Below are positions 21,801-37,300 of a stretch of 64,000 bases of DNA, in pieces. The stretch is from Melitaea cinxia (lineage: Eukaryota; Arthropoda; Insecta; Lepidoptera; Nymphalidae): positions 19,199,289-19,263,288 of the forward strand of contig NC_059395.1 in assembly GCF_905220565.1 (NCBI RefSeq), given 5' to 3'. Position 1 is the first letter of the stretch; each line of letters opens with the position of its first letter. The notes under the pieces were generated by a model, which saw nothing but the letters and a program-made list of their open reading frames with translations, did not search any database and had not been told where the DNA came from. Position numbers and translations under genes: made by a program.

Positions 21801-24800
21801 TCGCCACTAACATTTGAATATTTTTTTTTTCTTACTGATAGTTAAGTGGGATACGAATTTTTGCGGTAATTTTACATTTTTATAAATATTTCCAATGTTA
21901 ATCTTAAGAACTAATCATTAAAAAATAAATATAATATTTTAATTAGTTGTCGTTGTAACATTTTCCGTTTAAGAATCTTTTTCATAATTTTCGGAACGTT
22001 TAAATTAAGTTTATAATAATTACTTTAAAAATCTTACTAAACGTAATTAATGGACAATAGGGTTAGTCAGGATTAATAAGATGATTATATACAAAAAAAC
22101 AAAAGATTACAGGAATAAGAACTATTTTCTTAACATCTACTTAAACATCTAAGCCCTGAATGTAAATTTACTTTGTAACTAAATGAACAAATATGTCTAA
22201 TATATGTTGAGTTACTAGCTAAAAACATAAAAGTATTTAACTATAAATTTTCCAGTCTTTTTATTTTGACGCTTAAAGTATCCTTAGACCTCAAAATACA
22301 ATATATCTTACAATGATTAGGTCAATGTCCTCTACAGAATTCACTAGTGCTGCTCTATCTAAAATTGCCAAGTTCAAAATTTATAATTATGATTTTATTA
22401 AAGTCACGAAGCTTTCTAGAAGCTAGCACGATGGACTTCGTATTCCGACGACGCGTTGGCGCAGCGGTCACAGTACTGACTGTTGCGCTGGCGGTCGCGG
22501 GTTCGATCCTCGCTCACGACAGATATTTGTATCGGCCATATAGATGTTTGTCGTGGTCTGGGCGTTTGTGCTTGTGTATTGTGTGTGTTTTCGGACCCCC
22601 AACAGGAGAAAATCCTACTGATGGCCGTTGAGTGTAAAGCGTTTATTTATTTATTTATTTATACTTTTTTGTAAGTGAACTGATTTTTTAAATTTTCTTT
22701 TATTTAAACCTTGTCTTTCGGAAGTTATGACTACACCATATCGGATAATTATGCAATTTTATAAACATAGTTTTACAACTGTATGTTTACATTCGTATTA
22801 AATATCAAATTATATTTTATGTTTTTCATTAAATACTCCGTCATGTGCCAACACGATCAAGTTTTTATAGGGTTACGTGACTTCTCACGGTCGCCATGTA
22901 ATGTACTTCGACTATTATTGCAGTGAGTTATTGTCGCAGGCGTTATTAGCGCGCTGATTTATCGCGGAGCATGGCAACACTTGACTGATCGTGAACAAAT
23001 GGAGGCATATTAAATTATATATTACTGTATGACAGATGATAACTTGAAAGATTTGTGTGGTCACGTTACCATCAAATATCGGTGGTAGCTTCACTTTTGA
23101 CTCTAATTAGTTAATTAAAACAAATATATTTTTTATATGTAAAATGACGATTCAAAAGTACTTTTATTTTATTTATTTATTTATTTACACTTTCGCACAC
23201 TAATACAAGGTTTTAACAACATAACAAATGAAATATAAAAATAAAATTTGCATCAGCTGCAACAGGCGGCCTTATCGCTATTACAGCGATCTCTTCCAGG
23301 CAACCTTTGGGCAGAGGACTAAATAAGAAGTGTGGGATAGGGCGCAAAAATGTTATGTAACATACATATGTACATAGTCACAAACGTACATGTACACCAA
23401 ATACATTTACTTACATATACATAATACTTACTTACATATACATACATTCAGATATATACATATACATATATACATACATACACATACATATACATACACA
23501 TACATACACAAATACATATATATCAATAATAGTAAAAAAAAAAAAAAAACCTGATAGATTTTAAATGACAGACAAAACATCATAGCATAAAGTACTCATT
23601 GAAATAAAATTGCTTGACATACATTAAGACGATAAATACATTTCTTTTGTGAGTTTTTTAAATGTCTCTAATGTTTGAGCATTCTTTATAGACAGTGGCA
23701 GTGACAGTGGCAATGAGTTCCAAAGACGACAAGCTTCTACAGTAAAAGATTTAGAATAAAAGGATGTAGAATGTGCAGGGATCTTCAATTATTATTCAAT
23801 TCTTATTATTATTATTATTATTATTCAATATCCGGCTTTCTTCCGAACGGAGAGGCCGTTCGTGAGAATTACTGAGAAACTCAAATCGATTTTTTAAATA
23901 GTGCGGAGCAGAGGGATTGAAGAGGATAGTATAAAGAAGGGTCAAAATGTGAGTATTCCTTCGAAGTCGTATAGGAAGCCACTTGAGTTTTTTTCGAAAT
24001 TCAGAAACGTGGTCATATTTACGAAGTCCAAATATAAACCGAATACAGAGGTTTTGTAGGCGCTCAAGTTTATTTACTTGTTCCTCATTTAGATTAATAA
24101 AGCACGTATCGGCGTAATCAAGAATGGGAAGCAGAAGGGATTGCGCTATCTTTATTTTAGTGGAAATAGGGAGAAAGTTACGTAGCCTTTTTAGCAATTT
24201 CATCGAGGCAAACAATTTCCTACTTACTTCATTAACATGAGGAATCCAAGAAAGATATTTATCAAAAGTAACTCCCAAATTTTTAACCTTATCACTTATC
24301 GGTAAACAAACCCCATCAATTATTAGTGGCGGTAATTGCGTCCAGTTGATACGGGAAATCAACTTCTGACTGCCGACGACAATAACCTGCGTTTTTATAG
24401 GATTAACCCTTAAACCATAAGACTTACTCCATCGTTGAATAGATGTAAGATCTTTATTCAACAAATTTATACATTGCGAGATATCACTGAGATGAGATTG
24501 TGAGTAGATTTGAAGATCATCTGCGTACAAATGACAGAGAGAAGAGATGTGATTAGTGACAGATGAAATAAAAATCGAAAATAATAGAGGGGACAACACG
24601 CCACCTTGCGGCACGCCAGCTTTACTCATACACCAGTTGGAAGAATGACCATCAATGTGTATGCGCTGCCGACGATTGTGCAAGTAATTATGAAACCAGT
24701 CAATCACTTCAGGAGATATGTTAAGAGAACTAAGTGTGGCTAGTAGTAAATCAAAATCAACAGCATTAAAAGCATTACTGAAATCAAGTAAAATTAATAC

Positions 24801-27800
24801 TGTGATGAGTTGATTGTCCATACCTAATCTGATGTCATCTCTAATTTTAACTAAAGCAGTAGTCGTACTATGACCATGCCGAAAACCAGATTGCATAGGA
24901 TTGAAGAGGTTGTGTTGAAGAAGAAAAGGAGTCATTTGTTTGTAAATAAGTCGCTCAAGTACTTTTGAAAGGAAGGGAAGAATAGCTATAGGACGATAGT
25001 CAGAATAATTAGAGGGATTCAGCTTTTTTGGTAGAGGGATAATTTGAGCATCTTTCCACACAGATGGAAAGGAGCAGGATTGGATAGAAAAGTTAAAGAT
25101 TGATGTAATAATAGGAGCTACAACATCAATAATCGGCATGATCATTTTACGGCTTATGCTGTCAGCGCCAACAGAATTAGAGCTAATTTCTAAAATATTC
25201 CTCTTAACATCACGTACAGTGAACTGACTGAAAGTAAATGAGGGGAAAGTTGGAGTGGATGTAGCTGAAATTTGTGAAAGTGTATTTAATTTGATCGATC
25301 CATCAATAGAATCAGAAGTTAAGAAATGCTGATTAAGCTGATTGAAGTCTAATTTATTGGATTCGATGTTTTGTTTAGCTTTACCAACTCCAAGCGTTTG
25401 TAGGAATTTCCAGACTTTAGAAGGATCGACTTCCTCGGTCACGTGCTTGTGAATGTGGTGACGTCGTTTATCTCTGCATATTGTATTGCAACGATTTCTT
25501 ATTTTTTTATATTTTTCTAAATTTTTTTCGTTAGGGTTTGCCCGATATTTAGCCTTCGCAATGTTTCTTCTATGTTGAATAGCTCTGATGTCATCGGTTA
25601 GCCAGGGTGCGGGTAGATGTTTGATGCGAACTGGGCGAATGGGAGCGTGGATGTTATAAAGATTAGTTAAAAGAGAGTTAAACGTAGTAACACGCTCATC
25701 AATTGTATCGGCAGTGAGAACCACCGACCAGTCGATTTTAACGGCATCTTCATGCAAGCGATCATGGTCGATTCCATCAAAATTACGCAGCATAAGGATC
25801 CTAGATTTTGGTTTTGGTGGTCGTAGTCTATACGATAAGTAGATAAGGTCATGGTAGGAAAAGGCAAGAGCATTACACTGACCATATTTTTCAACAAGGT
25901 CAGTGGAGGAGACAATAATTAAATCGAGAAGAGAGGGGTTACGATTTGGGAGACAGTGCGTGGCCGAAAGAGGTAATATATTTAAATTAGATGAAGTAAT
26001 GAGAGAGTTGAGTTTTACAGATTTATAGTCATTTTTTAGTAAACACGTGTTAAAATCACCCATGAGGATGGTGTGATCGTATTGAGGAGAGAATTTTTCA
26101 AGAAGACTTTCTAGTTGTGAAAAGTAGTCAATAGAAACAGAAGGATTATAAAACACACATAGGAGAACCTTAGAGTGAGAAAAAGTAAGCTCTAAGAAAA
26201 GATGTTCTGCACTAGGACCGGATAAGGATGGTGATGTACTGATAATGTTAAAAGATATGTGGGAACGTAAATATATGGCAACACCTCCACCAGGCCTATT
26301 AATGCGATCATTTCTAATTAATTGCAAACCAGGTAAGGAATATGAAGTTGAGGGTAAACACGGTTTAAGCCACGTCTCGGATACAAGAATAGCGTGAAGA
26401 TTTTTGTTACTAAATGAGGTTAAGAGGTCAGAGTAATGAGCAGGAATACTCTGTGCATTAATGTGGACAATGTTAAAATTTCTAGGAAGAGATGAAAAAT
26501 GAGAGTTGAGCGATTCATTAAGGGAAGGGATACTCTGGAAACTATCGTCGGTACTTGCTTCAGACGATAAGGACGAGAGAGAGAGAAAAGCGTCATTACT
26601 ATCGATGCTTGTCATTGCGAAATCCATCAAGAAAAATGTATATCAACTATAAGTAGTATAAATATAAGATATAATAAATAAATATATAATAATTATTATA
26701 AATACAGTAATATAAAAATGTAATATATATTAATAAATTATAGTTAAGTACTAAGTACAAAAGTACTTTTGTGTTCGATGGTAAAATGTTTAATGTAAAA
26801 ATTGGTAATTTTTATAGATATATGTTCTGTGGTCGAGCGAACGCATCTATCATCACGCGCCGTTTCTACTGGCTATCGTATTGCATACCGCACGGCCGAG
26901 CTTCCGACTTCTAGAGTTATGACATCGACATTTACTTCTGATTTCTGACTCTGTATGATAAATGTACTTTATTTTTTATTCTTTTGAATATGACCCGAGT
27001 TTGTATAATTTAGTTTAAGACATTCGTGCCCTTTACGTGAAGGTATTTCTAATGTAATCTTTATTAGCGTATTTATGAAAATATATATTGTATTACATTT
27101 TTCTACACCTATTCGATAGAGCATTTTCGCGGTGGTCACAATAATATGCTGGTGGTTGTGGGATAGATCTTCGTAAATACCATCAACCTTCTAAAGTTCC
27201 TGGAGAAGGTCGGGGTAGAGTCGCAACGTCCTTGCAATGCTCCATTGCTGTTGCAGGCGTCTATAGGCTACCGTATCTGCTACTGCCAGATGAACATTAT
27301 TATACGTCACAAAACCAAAGCGTATGGTTATTTGTCGTGATCTGTGCTCACAGCTCATGGTCCATACTGAAGGCCGTTTGTGGCCATACTTGAAGTTTGG
27401 GGATTATGAGGTTTTCATACAGAGTTGCTGTAAAAAACTTACATCATTTTTTACAAACTACTGCGATATTTTCAAGAGATAAAAATAACTAATTACATAT
27501 ACGGGTCATTTTAAAAGATAGAAATATAGCATCACAAATGTTTAAGTAGATTTTGAAGGATACCGTCACACAACGTTTTGTTAGACCAAAGAGACTAACT
27601 ATTTTCGTAAAGCACGTGTAAACTCAAACGGCATGTCATTTAACGACTTAGTTGAGGAACACCGTCATAATTTCGTTCATAATACGAATAAAATATAGCC
27701 TATGGCTGTCTGGAATAACTTACGTTTCAAATGGTACAATAAATCATTTCGAATAAATGCAATGGTAGCGATAAACATGTCATATTTTACAGATGTTTGT

Positions 27801-30800
27801 CATGGACTCTCCTAGACCTTGATATAAATTCATAGGTCTTATACAAACACTTCGAATTGAAATCGAGTCCTGAGGTACAGGAACTCTTGCTCCATTACAT
27901 CAAAATATTTCTAAAATGTCGTTCTAAACATATAAATTAATAAAAGTAATCTGATTTAGTTTGTATTGTCCCGATACTGGGCCTAATTCTTCATATAAAA
28001 GAAGGGACGAAGCTTAATCTATCACGCTGCTCTACTGCGGGTTGGCGGATATATTCCTTACCATGCATAACGATCGTTATCAAATAACTATGATAACAAC
28101 CGGGAACAGCTTTACGTGCGCTTCTAAGCACGGTGAACAATCCCACAAAGTCATAATATGCCCAAACCAAAAAAAGGTTGCATAAATATATCTACTAAAA
28201 ATATATCTGCTTTAAGCAGAAATCGAACTTACCATCGCCAGTATTTAGTCATCTTCACTCACCACTACAACATAACGGTAATTTTAGTTTAAAATGTTAA
28301 CGCTACTAAATTGCACTAAGATCTTGTAAATTCACACGCCTTACTGAAGTTCCCAGCGTGTTGTCTAAACGCATGTTGTACAATAATGTAATAAACATGT
28401 AGTGGAATAAGAAATTCCTAGCATTCTCAATAGTAAACATGCCATACATTAACTTATATAATCTGATTTTATATTTTTTTGTTTTGAAACTGTCTCTGTC
28501 TGAAACTAAAAATATGTTTGTGTAACTTAAAATGTGTGGTGATTTTATACGAGTAGTCCTCAAAATTAAATTTAAATGTCATTTAAACACAAGGTATATA
28601 CTATTATTTCCGATGCAGTAATGCTGATTGAAATCTGGAAGAAACTTCTAAACTATTTTACTTAAAATGCCAGTTTTTTTTTTGTTACTATTAGAACAAT
28701 AATTTTGTGATCGAATAAGAAAATTTAACTTCACCTTTTTAGGAGGATTTGTATTCAATTAAGTCATTACTAGCAATACCCGTGGCAATAATTCGCACTA
28801 AATAAGTATAATAATTGTCAATCATGTTGACGTTGTTTCAAAATTAAAGCCATTATATAATATATAATTTAAATAATTAATAATTTACAAAAACAAACAC
28901 GCTTCAGCCTTTAATATCCCACCACTGGGCATAGGCCTCTTTCCCCATGTAGGAGAAAGATCAGAGCTTAATCCACCATGCTGCTCCAATGCGAGTTGGC
29001 GGATATATTCCCTACTATGAGTAACGACCGCTATCAGGTGTACATGATAACAACCGGGACCGACGGCTTAACGTGCTCTCCGAGGCACGGTGGGGAGACC
29101 CACAAGGACTGCACAAACATCCAGACCACGGCAAAAACCTATATGGCCAATACAAATGTTTGTCATGTGCGGGGATCGAACCCGCAACCGCCAGCGTAAC
29201 GCCAGCAATAATATTTTTTTGTTGTGGATACCGGTAGAGCAAGTAATTATCCATAAAATTTTATATAATTTATGTGGAGTAACTGTGAGTTTTTTTTCTA
29301 AAAAGTCGTTATAACTATTAAGTTAAGTCATTATAGCTATTTATTGTAGCTAACCAGCTACCTCATACAACATAATATTACCGCGATAAGAATACACCAT
29401 ATGTTAGAGTACACTAATATTGTTATCTACGAATACATGAAAAACAAATAAAATATAAAAAAATTCTAAAAAAAATTTCACAAAAAAGGTTTTAATTACT
29501 AAAAAACCCTTAAAAACAATTTAGCATTACTTAGACGTATCGATAAAAAAGCCATAATGTATGCGGAAATACGCGTGCCAACGTCCCGAGTCGAAGAGTT
29601 ACGGACGCGACATTATGATTCCGAGTTAAATCCTTGCTTGGCAGCGGCTAAATTTTGCACAAATTGCACCCGTAGGAATACTTGCATTTAAACTTTACGT
29701 TTTAATGTTGTGTATATTATAAAGCTAGGCGACCCTGCTCCGCCGGTGTTTTTCCATAGACATTTGTGAAATGAAAATTCTTTACAATCGTTGTGATTTG
29801 AAACCCAATCAAACGAAAATGCGTCACGTTAAAGAAAAGGCTAGTTGACAGAAGTTTTACTCCTGCCGCGTGTGTATTGCACACGCACTTATTTTTTAAC
29901 CGACTTCCAAAAAAGGAGGAGGTTCTCAATTCGACTGTATTTTTTTTTTTTTTATGTATGTTACATCAGAACTTTTGACCGTGTGGACCGATTTCGACAA
30001 ATTTTCTTTTAATCGAAAGGTGGTGTGTGCCAATTGGTCCCATTTAAATTTATTTGAGATCTAACAACTACTTTTCGAGTTATATCTAATAATGCGTTTT
30101 TACTTGACGCTGTTTTCGTCGACCTACGTTGTATTATACCGCATAACTTTCTACTGAATGTACCGATTTTGATAATTATTTTTTTGTTGGAAAGGAGATA
30201 TCCCAAGTTTAGTACCATGATAAGGAAACCAGGATTTGATGATGGGATCCTAGAGAAATCGAGGGAAACTCTTGAAAATCCGTAATAACTTTTTACTGGG
30301 TGTACCGATTTTATAATTCTTTCTTTGTTGGAAAAAAGATATACCTAGTTTAGTACCATGGCAAGGAAACCAGGATCTGATGATGGGATCCCAGAGAAAT
30401 CGAGGGAACTTCTTGAAAATCCGCAATAACTTTTTATTGAGTGTACCGATTTTAATAACTTTTAATTTAATCGAAAGCTGATGTTTGTCATGTGGTCACA
30501 TATAAATTTTATCGAGATCTGATAACTACTTTTTGAGTAATCTTTGATAACGCGTAGTTGCTTGACTATTTTTTCGTCGATCTACGTTGTATTACTTGTC
30601 AATGTAATTGAAGTCGGTTTTTATTTTCGTTTGCGAGCAAACACAATTATTTGAAAATTTGCTACGATAAGGAAAGGAATTTCACTCCGTTAGTTATTAT
30701 ATAATCATCATCTATTGTTGTAGCTCGAGTTTTTTGAATATCTTGTATATTTTATCTTTATGAATAATTTTCTTATATATACGTTATATGGCGTTTTTTT

Positions 30801-31246
30801 TAACAACGGCTTAATAATTTTTTTTTAATATTAGTAAAAACTTAAAAAAATGTGTTAAGAAATGTGTATAATTATTGTGTTTGCAAGCAAACGAAGAAAA
30901 ACCGACTTCAATTATATCGACAAGTAATACAACGTAGGTAGACGAAAAAATAGTCAAGTAAATACGCATTATCAAGGATTACTCCAAAAGTTGTAATCAG
31001 ATCTCGATGAAATTTAAATGTGACTACATGATAAACATCGGCTTTCGATTAAATTAAAAATCATCAAAATCGGTACACCCAGTAAAAAATTATGCGAATT
31101 TTCGAGAGTTTCCCTCGATTTCTGTGGGATCCCATCATCAGATCCTGGTTTCCTTATCATGGTTCCAAACTAGGGATATCTTCTTTCTAACAAAAACAGA
31201 ATTAGCAAAATTGGTTCATAAACGACGGAATTATCCCCGAACATAC

Positions 31247-31322
<76 letters not shown>

Positions 31323-34300
31323 ATTGAGTAACCTCCTCCTTTTTTTGAAGTCGGTTAGATTCATTTCTAATTTATTAATTTTTATAAACAATCTTTTTTA
31401 CATAATTATAGTATTATTTAGATATTATGCAAAACATAATTTTATTAACAAAAATAGTTGCCAAAATTATCAAACCAAGTTAGAAAAATCAAGAAGAAAG
31501 AAAACGTTTTTACTAAAAGAAACATTTAATAAAATAAATTTTTAGGTCATATTAAAGCGAAGGACTAGTAAAGGACTGAAGGGAACTTGTCAGGACTCGT
31601 CTAAAACGCTTAAAGCCGACGCGTCGCCGCGGCATCTTCATCACGTTGCGATGAGAGCACTCCCCGAGAGTGTGGGTTACATGTTTGAGTGTTGCTTCTG
31701 CGCTCTCGGTATTTTTAGGAATTATATTTATATTTTAATTTTTTTTAAAGTTTTAAACGAACCTTTTTGATAACTTTTTTATTTTTTTAAAATAAGGCCT
31801 TGAAGATTAATCCTGTACAGTCTGTACTAATACTATAAAGCTGAAAAGTTTGTTTGTTTCATTGTTTGGACGCGCTAATCTAAGGGACTGCTGGTTCGAA
31901 TAAAAAAATTATTTTCGATTCAAAATATTATATCGGGCTATATAACATCACGCCAGGAGCGAGAGGAGCTGAGAATTCATAAGAAATGGTACGAAAAAGT
32001 TAAAGAACATTCTTTAACGAAATGAACGGTAATGAAAAAAAATCTTTATGAGCGCTTCCGTTGGATAGGTTGCTTTTAAGTAAAATATAGAATAATTGTT
32101 AGCTCGCAAAAGAAAAAAAAACCGATTCCAATTACATCGACAAGTAATACAACGTTGGTAGACGAAAAAATAGTCAGGTGAAAACTCATCATTATCCCAA
32201 TCAATAAATGTAATCATTTATGACAAGCATTAGCTTTTGATTAAGAAATGAATCATTGTAATCGGTGTTTTCAATCAAAAGTTATGAGATACTATACTCG
32301 TAGTACAATGGCGGTCGACGAAAAAATAATCAAGCACGCAGTCATTAGAGATCACTCAAAATGTACTCATCAAATCTCGATTAAAAGTTATCAGTTACTT
32401 ATCCATACCCACACCCACTTACATACAAATACACAGGTATACACACTCACAAAATTACACATACACATCCACACATTATTGACCATGGATATTTTACATT
32501 TTATATATTTCTTATTTTTATTGTAACTTTGTTTTACTACCTCAACTCAACTTTGTCTACCTTAACTGTGTAATTTAAATAATGTAAAATCCGAAATTGG
32601 CTTTTGTTTGAATACTCTGTATTGGTTTAAGACACATAAAATGGAGCTGTGGATTTTTAAATAAATAAATTTAAATGAAATTATATGACAAGCACCGCCT
32701 TTCGATTAAACAAAGAATCATCGAAATCGGTCCACCCAGTAAAACGTTCTGAGGTGAGGTGTCCTTTTTTGAAGTCGGTTAAATCGTTTAAATTCTCGAG
32801 TTTCAAATCTCACACCTTGTTAATTAATTATTTCAATGGTTCACATTAAAAAATTACCTAAACATTGAAAACATATATTAAATATGCAAATCGGTTTTCA
32901 ATTATAACGAACAGCGGATTTAACGCTTCATTAGCATGACCAGAGTGACTTAGGTGCCAATATTTCATCGCTTTACAGCACTTTGAGGTCGTAAATGTGA
33001 ACAATGAAAACAACGTGTTACGAGTAGTTATCCGCTATAGATACTCCACGGTTAAGAGGACTTTTCATTACTGCCTCTATGAGAGGTGAAGATATTGTTG
33101 TCGCTCGAGTTTCTATTAGGTACGAAAATCTGATTTAAACGAAGATTTTTTGACGTAAAACTTCTTTACGCATATTTGACTTGGGGAGTAAAATGTTGAA
33201 TGCGTGACGAGAGCGTTACGAAAAGTGTGATCGGACGAGGCGAACGGAAGTTGAGAGGGAGATATAATTAAGATACAGCTAAAGAAGTTTTACTTCGGTC
33301 GGGTGGTCTTCAATTGTGTGCTTAGCACACACTCGTTTTTTTATAACATTAAAAAGCTGACGAGTTTCTCTGACCCCGCTTAGAATTCTTTAGAGAATAA
33401 ACCTATTTACAGTAAAACTTTAATATAATCTATTTCAAAGCCATGCAACATTGGGTGGTTCGCTGTGTATATTAAAAAACGCAAGAGAATAAACTAATAC
33501 TATATACCAGATGAAAATACAGCTACAAGTATATTTGATTGTAACTGTACATTCATGTTCCAGGTATAATTAGAGCACTAGATCCTAAGTAAATATGCTT
33601 TAAGTGATCTGAATTACTGATACAAGATGCATAAATAAATCTATACTAATATATTAAAACTGCTAGTGTTTGTTTGTTCAAATACATTAATTTAAAGAAG
33701 TAATATTATGGCATAGCTTTAATAATAATACTAGATATGATACTTAATCATAAAAACCACTAACACTTGAAAATATATTACGGCTAAAAATGTCTAATTT
33801 ATTATGTAATATGAAGGTAAGGAGTAGTTGCGCAACTTTTCAAAAACGCTCTGTTATTAAAGATGTCTACTTATTTTATTATCCTTGTATTCAAAGTGTA
33901 TATCAAAACATAGTTTCGTGACGTAGCAACACTATATAAATACATACAAACAAAAAAAAAAAAACAAACAGTAGGTTTAAATTTTTCTTCTTAATCAATA
34001 AAGTATTTTTATGTAATTTACTATTTAAGTACTTATCTATCTATATAAATAAAAATGAATCACAAAATGTGTTTCTACTACTAATGTGTGCAAATCTTGC
34101 AAATGGCTGACTTAGTTCTAGCCGGCGTACTAACAGCTAACTTCTCTAGACAAAGTAGTCTTTCGATTAAGCGAATATTCAATAATAGTTCAATTATAAT
34201 TTATATTTAATTACTTAAGTTAAAGGAAAGATCCAGAAGCAAAGTCTTGCAACAAATGAAATTCTAAGCCATGGCGACTCGCCAGCGCGTAGTAGCTAAT

Positions 34301-37300
34301 TGTTAAATGTTAAGTTCAAAATCCTTGAACGGAAAACGGACATTTGCAAGTAAAAAATTAAACAATTTGTGGCGTATACTCGTATGTTGCTTTTATATGT
34401 ACGCGTCACGCTTCAGCCTGTAATATCCCACTGCTGGACATAGGCCTCTTTTTCCATCTAGGAGAAGGATCAGAGCTTAATCCACCACGCTGCTCGAATG
34501 CGAGTTGCGGGCTTGCGGGCGGCTTTTATATATAAGTTATAGTAATTACTAGTAACTTTAAACTATGTTTAAATATGATAGACGCTTAAAGTTCATTATA
34601 TTGAAGCACATAAAATAGTTACTGCTGTGTGGTTACGGCAGTAAAGAATATAGTATCTCTTCTGTAGGTGTGGTAAGAGGCGACGAAGGGATAACACAGT
34701 TCCACTACCACCTTGGAACTTAAATAGCCGACCGATGGCGGGATAACCATCCAACCGCTGGCTTTGAAATACACAGGCCGAAGACGGGCAGCAGCGTCTT
34801 CGGTGCGACAAAGCCAGCCCTGCGGTCACCAACTCGCCTGCCCAGCGTGGTGTATGAGTTCGCGCCATTTTTGGCGCGAACTTGTGGAGATCTCTGTCCA
34901 GCAGTGGACTGCGATAGGCTGAAGTTATGATGATGATGAAGTGATGAAAATACTCATTATTTTTATAAAAAGTTAAATTAAAAAAGTAAATAAGAAAATA
35001 AAAGATTGTCTCATACTGTAAAAAATGTACTTAATGTTCATTTACTGAAGGATTCTTTTTAACAAGTTGTTCATAGTATGTATATCCTAATAAATCCGTT
35101 CAAATTTAGACACACATTAAACCCGGCTTTGCCTATCCGTGAGCAAACTTCATCTGCTAACACTCATAAAGATAAAGCTTGAGTTAGCAATAAACCAAAG
35201 TTATCAAATCAAATGCTTACAGAATTGGAGCAATGCGCGCGCGCAGTTGAGAGCCATGAAGCCTCGTTTAGATCGGAGAGTGCTCGCGCTAGTCAAGACG
35301 ATTTATTTTAGTATTTATTGGGAAATGAATTGGGTCGAATGATATAAATATTGTACGTATTTTATTATTTTGCAACGTTCAATTCAATTTTAAAAACTTA
35401 ATTTTCCGGTTCGTAACAACAAAGCGACTTTGGCGCTACTTTTGTCCAAATAATAAACGCTTCACACGCAACGGCCACCAGTACTCCTGAGTATTTTTTT
35501 AAATCGACGAATTTCAAATTAAAAAAAAAAAAAAAAAAAAATCAAAAGAATAGAATTATTCCAAATTTAAAATATACATTTTACAGGATAATAATAACAA
35601 TAATAATTAATGAATATACTATAAATTCTTAATAAATTATCTTTTATTTTTTCAAAATTGTTAAAAATATATAAAAGCAAATTGTGATACAATCTATTTA
35701 TTTTATTTATTTATTTATTTTATCTCTAAAAGCATTACGATATCACTAAAGCGGTATAGCTTTTAGAATCAAAAATTCATAAGCAGACAGCTTTGTCGAT
35801 GGGCTTAATAAGTCTTGTTATTGCAGACGTAAAATAAGTCTCTCTTTTTTACTTAGAAAACTGTTTAGATAGCTGGAATTTAGTGAACTTCTTTTTGGTT
35901 TTCTAATGAACTGCGAAAATGAGAGACTCTAAATTCTTGCATTCTTGCATGAAAAAAATGGTTTTTACGAATGAGTAGTCCATTAGTGCAGTTTGCAATG
36001 ATTCTGTTGCTCTGCCAAAATAAAATAATTTTATTGTATTCTAAAAAATAAAATCAGTCGATTTACGCCCCCAGACAAGTGTAACACATATGGATGCAAA
36101 TAAATAAAATTGGAGTGTCTGTTTGTAATATTAAAATATACGCTTTTTAATAAATACGTATATACGTACGTAGGATGTATACACGGTACATATACCAAAA
36201 TAACATTATTTACAGTTTTTGTCTGTCTGTTTGTTCCCCCTAATCTCTGAAACGGCTAAATCGACTTTGACGGCACTTTCACTGGCAAATTTATTTATTT
36301 AATAAAACACTTTTTTCGGATTTTATCGCGGTTTATTGTTAACTTTTGATTCCCGACGTTTCGGATACTTTACAGCAACCATGGTCACGGGAGGACTGAA
36401 AAAAGTGTTTTATTAAATGAGTAAAATTCGCGTAAACATTAGAAAACAATAAATTTATTTATTTTATAACTGTGCGAACTGAACAATAACTTTTTTGTTA
36501 AATTCCACGCGAACGAAGTCGCGGGCAAAGCTAGTATTTATATAAGTATGTATATTTAAAAACAAGCTGTATCATAGTACGTATCATCAAAATGATTGTT
36601 TTGCTTGCAAACGAAAATGTTTGCAATTTCTGCAGTTCCTTAGTGAAAAGTTGAATCTAGCAGGACTAGTTGTAAAACATAGTAATGTGTATAGACAAAA
36701 TTCCAGCAAACCAATCTAGGGTATAACGTTTTATAAATCTAGACTCAGGTCTCTTCATTACAAGTACTAAAACGTGATCGCTCATTACTGTCTCGACATA
36801 ATATTAGCTCGACGACAAGCTTCCATTATTATATCGTTAGTACTTTCATCTTAAAAGGGGACTTTCTTGTTAAGATTCTTCTGAATATATTAAAAGCTGC
36901 TGTAGCCCGCGGTTTTATTCGCGTTAATTTAAAAAAAAATTGCCTATAACCTTCCTCAGTAAATGGACTATCGATACAAATGTTTTTTTTCGATTCGTAC
37001 CAGTAATTCCTAAAACAAACAAACTTTTCAGCCATATAATCTTATAAATAAAATTCTCTTGTCCGATGTTAGTTACCATACTCCTCCGAAACAGCTGATC
37101 CGATTTTTATGAAATTTTGTGTGCATATCGGGTAGGTTTGAGAATCGGCCAATATCAATTTTTCATACCCGTAAGTTATAAGAGGGGGGATTAGAGGGCT
37201 TAATAACATATATGGCAAAACAACGTTTGCGGGGTCAGCTAGTATTAGTATAGATGTATAGATTTGCTCGCACAAGTTCTCGAATTTAATAGAAAACGTT

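Larger units (their letters stand above)
23166..26757 (-). mobile_element. Nearly full-length non-LTR retrotransposon (LINE)
   Basis: The element is about 3.6 kb: a 5' UTR of about 127 bp, one long ORF (26630 to 23796, C-terminus continuing to 23624 in another frame), a 3' UTR with a TACATA-rich microsatellite (about 23385-23525) and an (AAAT)n tail. It is flanked by 13-bp direct repeats. It sits in shakB intron 1 in the gene's own orientation. The single ORF with endonuclease and RT, and the short tandem tail, fit the CR1/Jockey supergroup; the exact clade is not decided. Confidence 0.88.
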
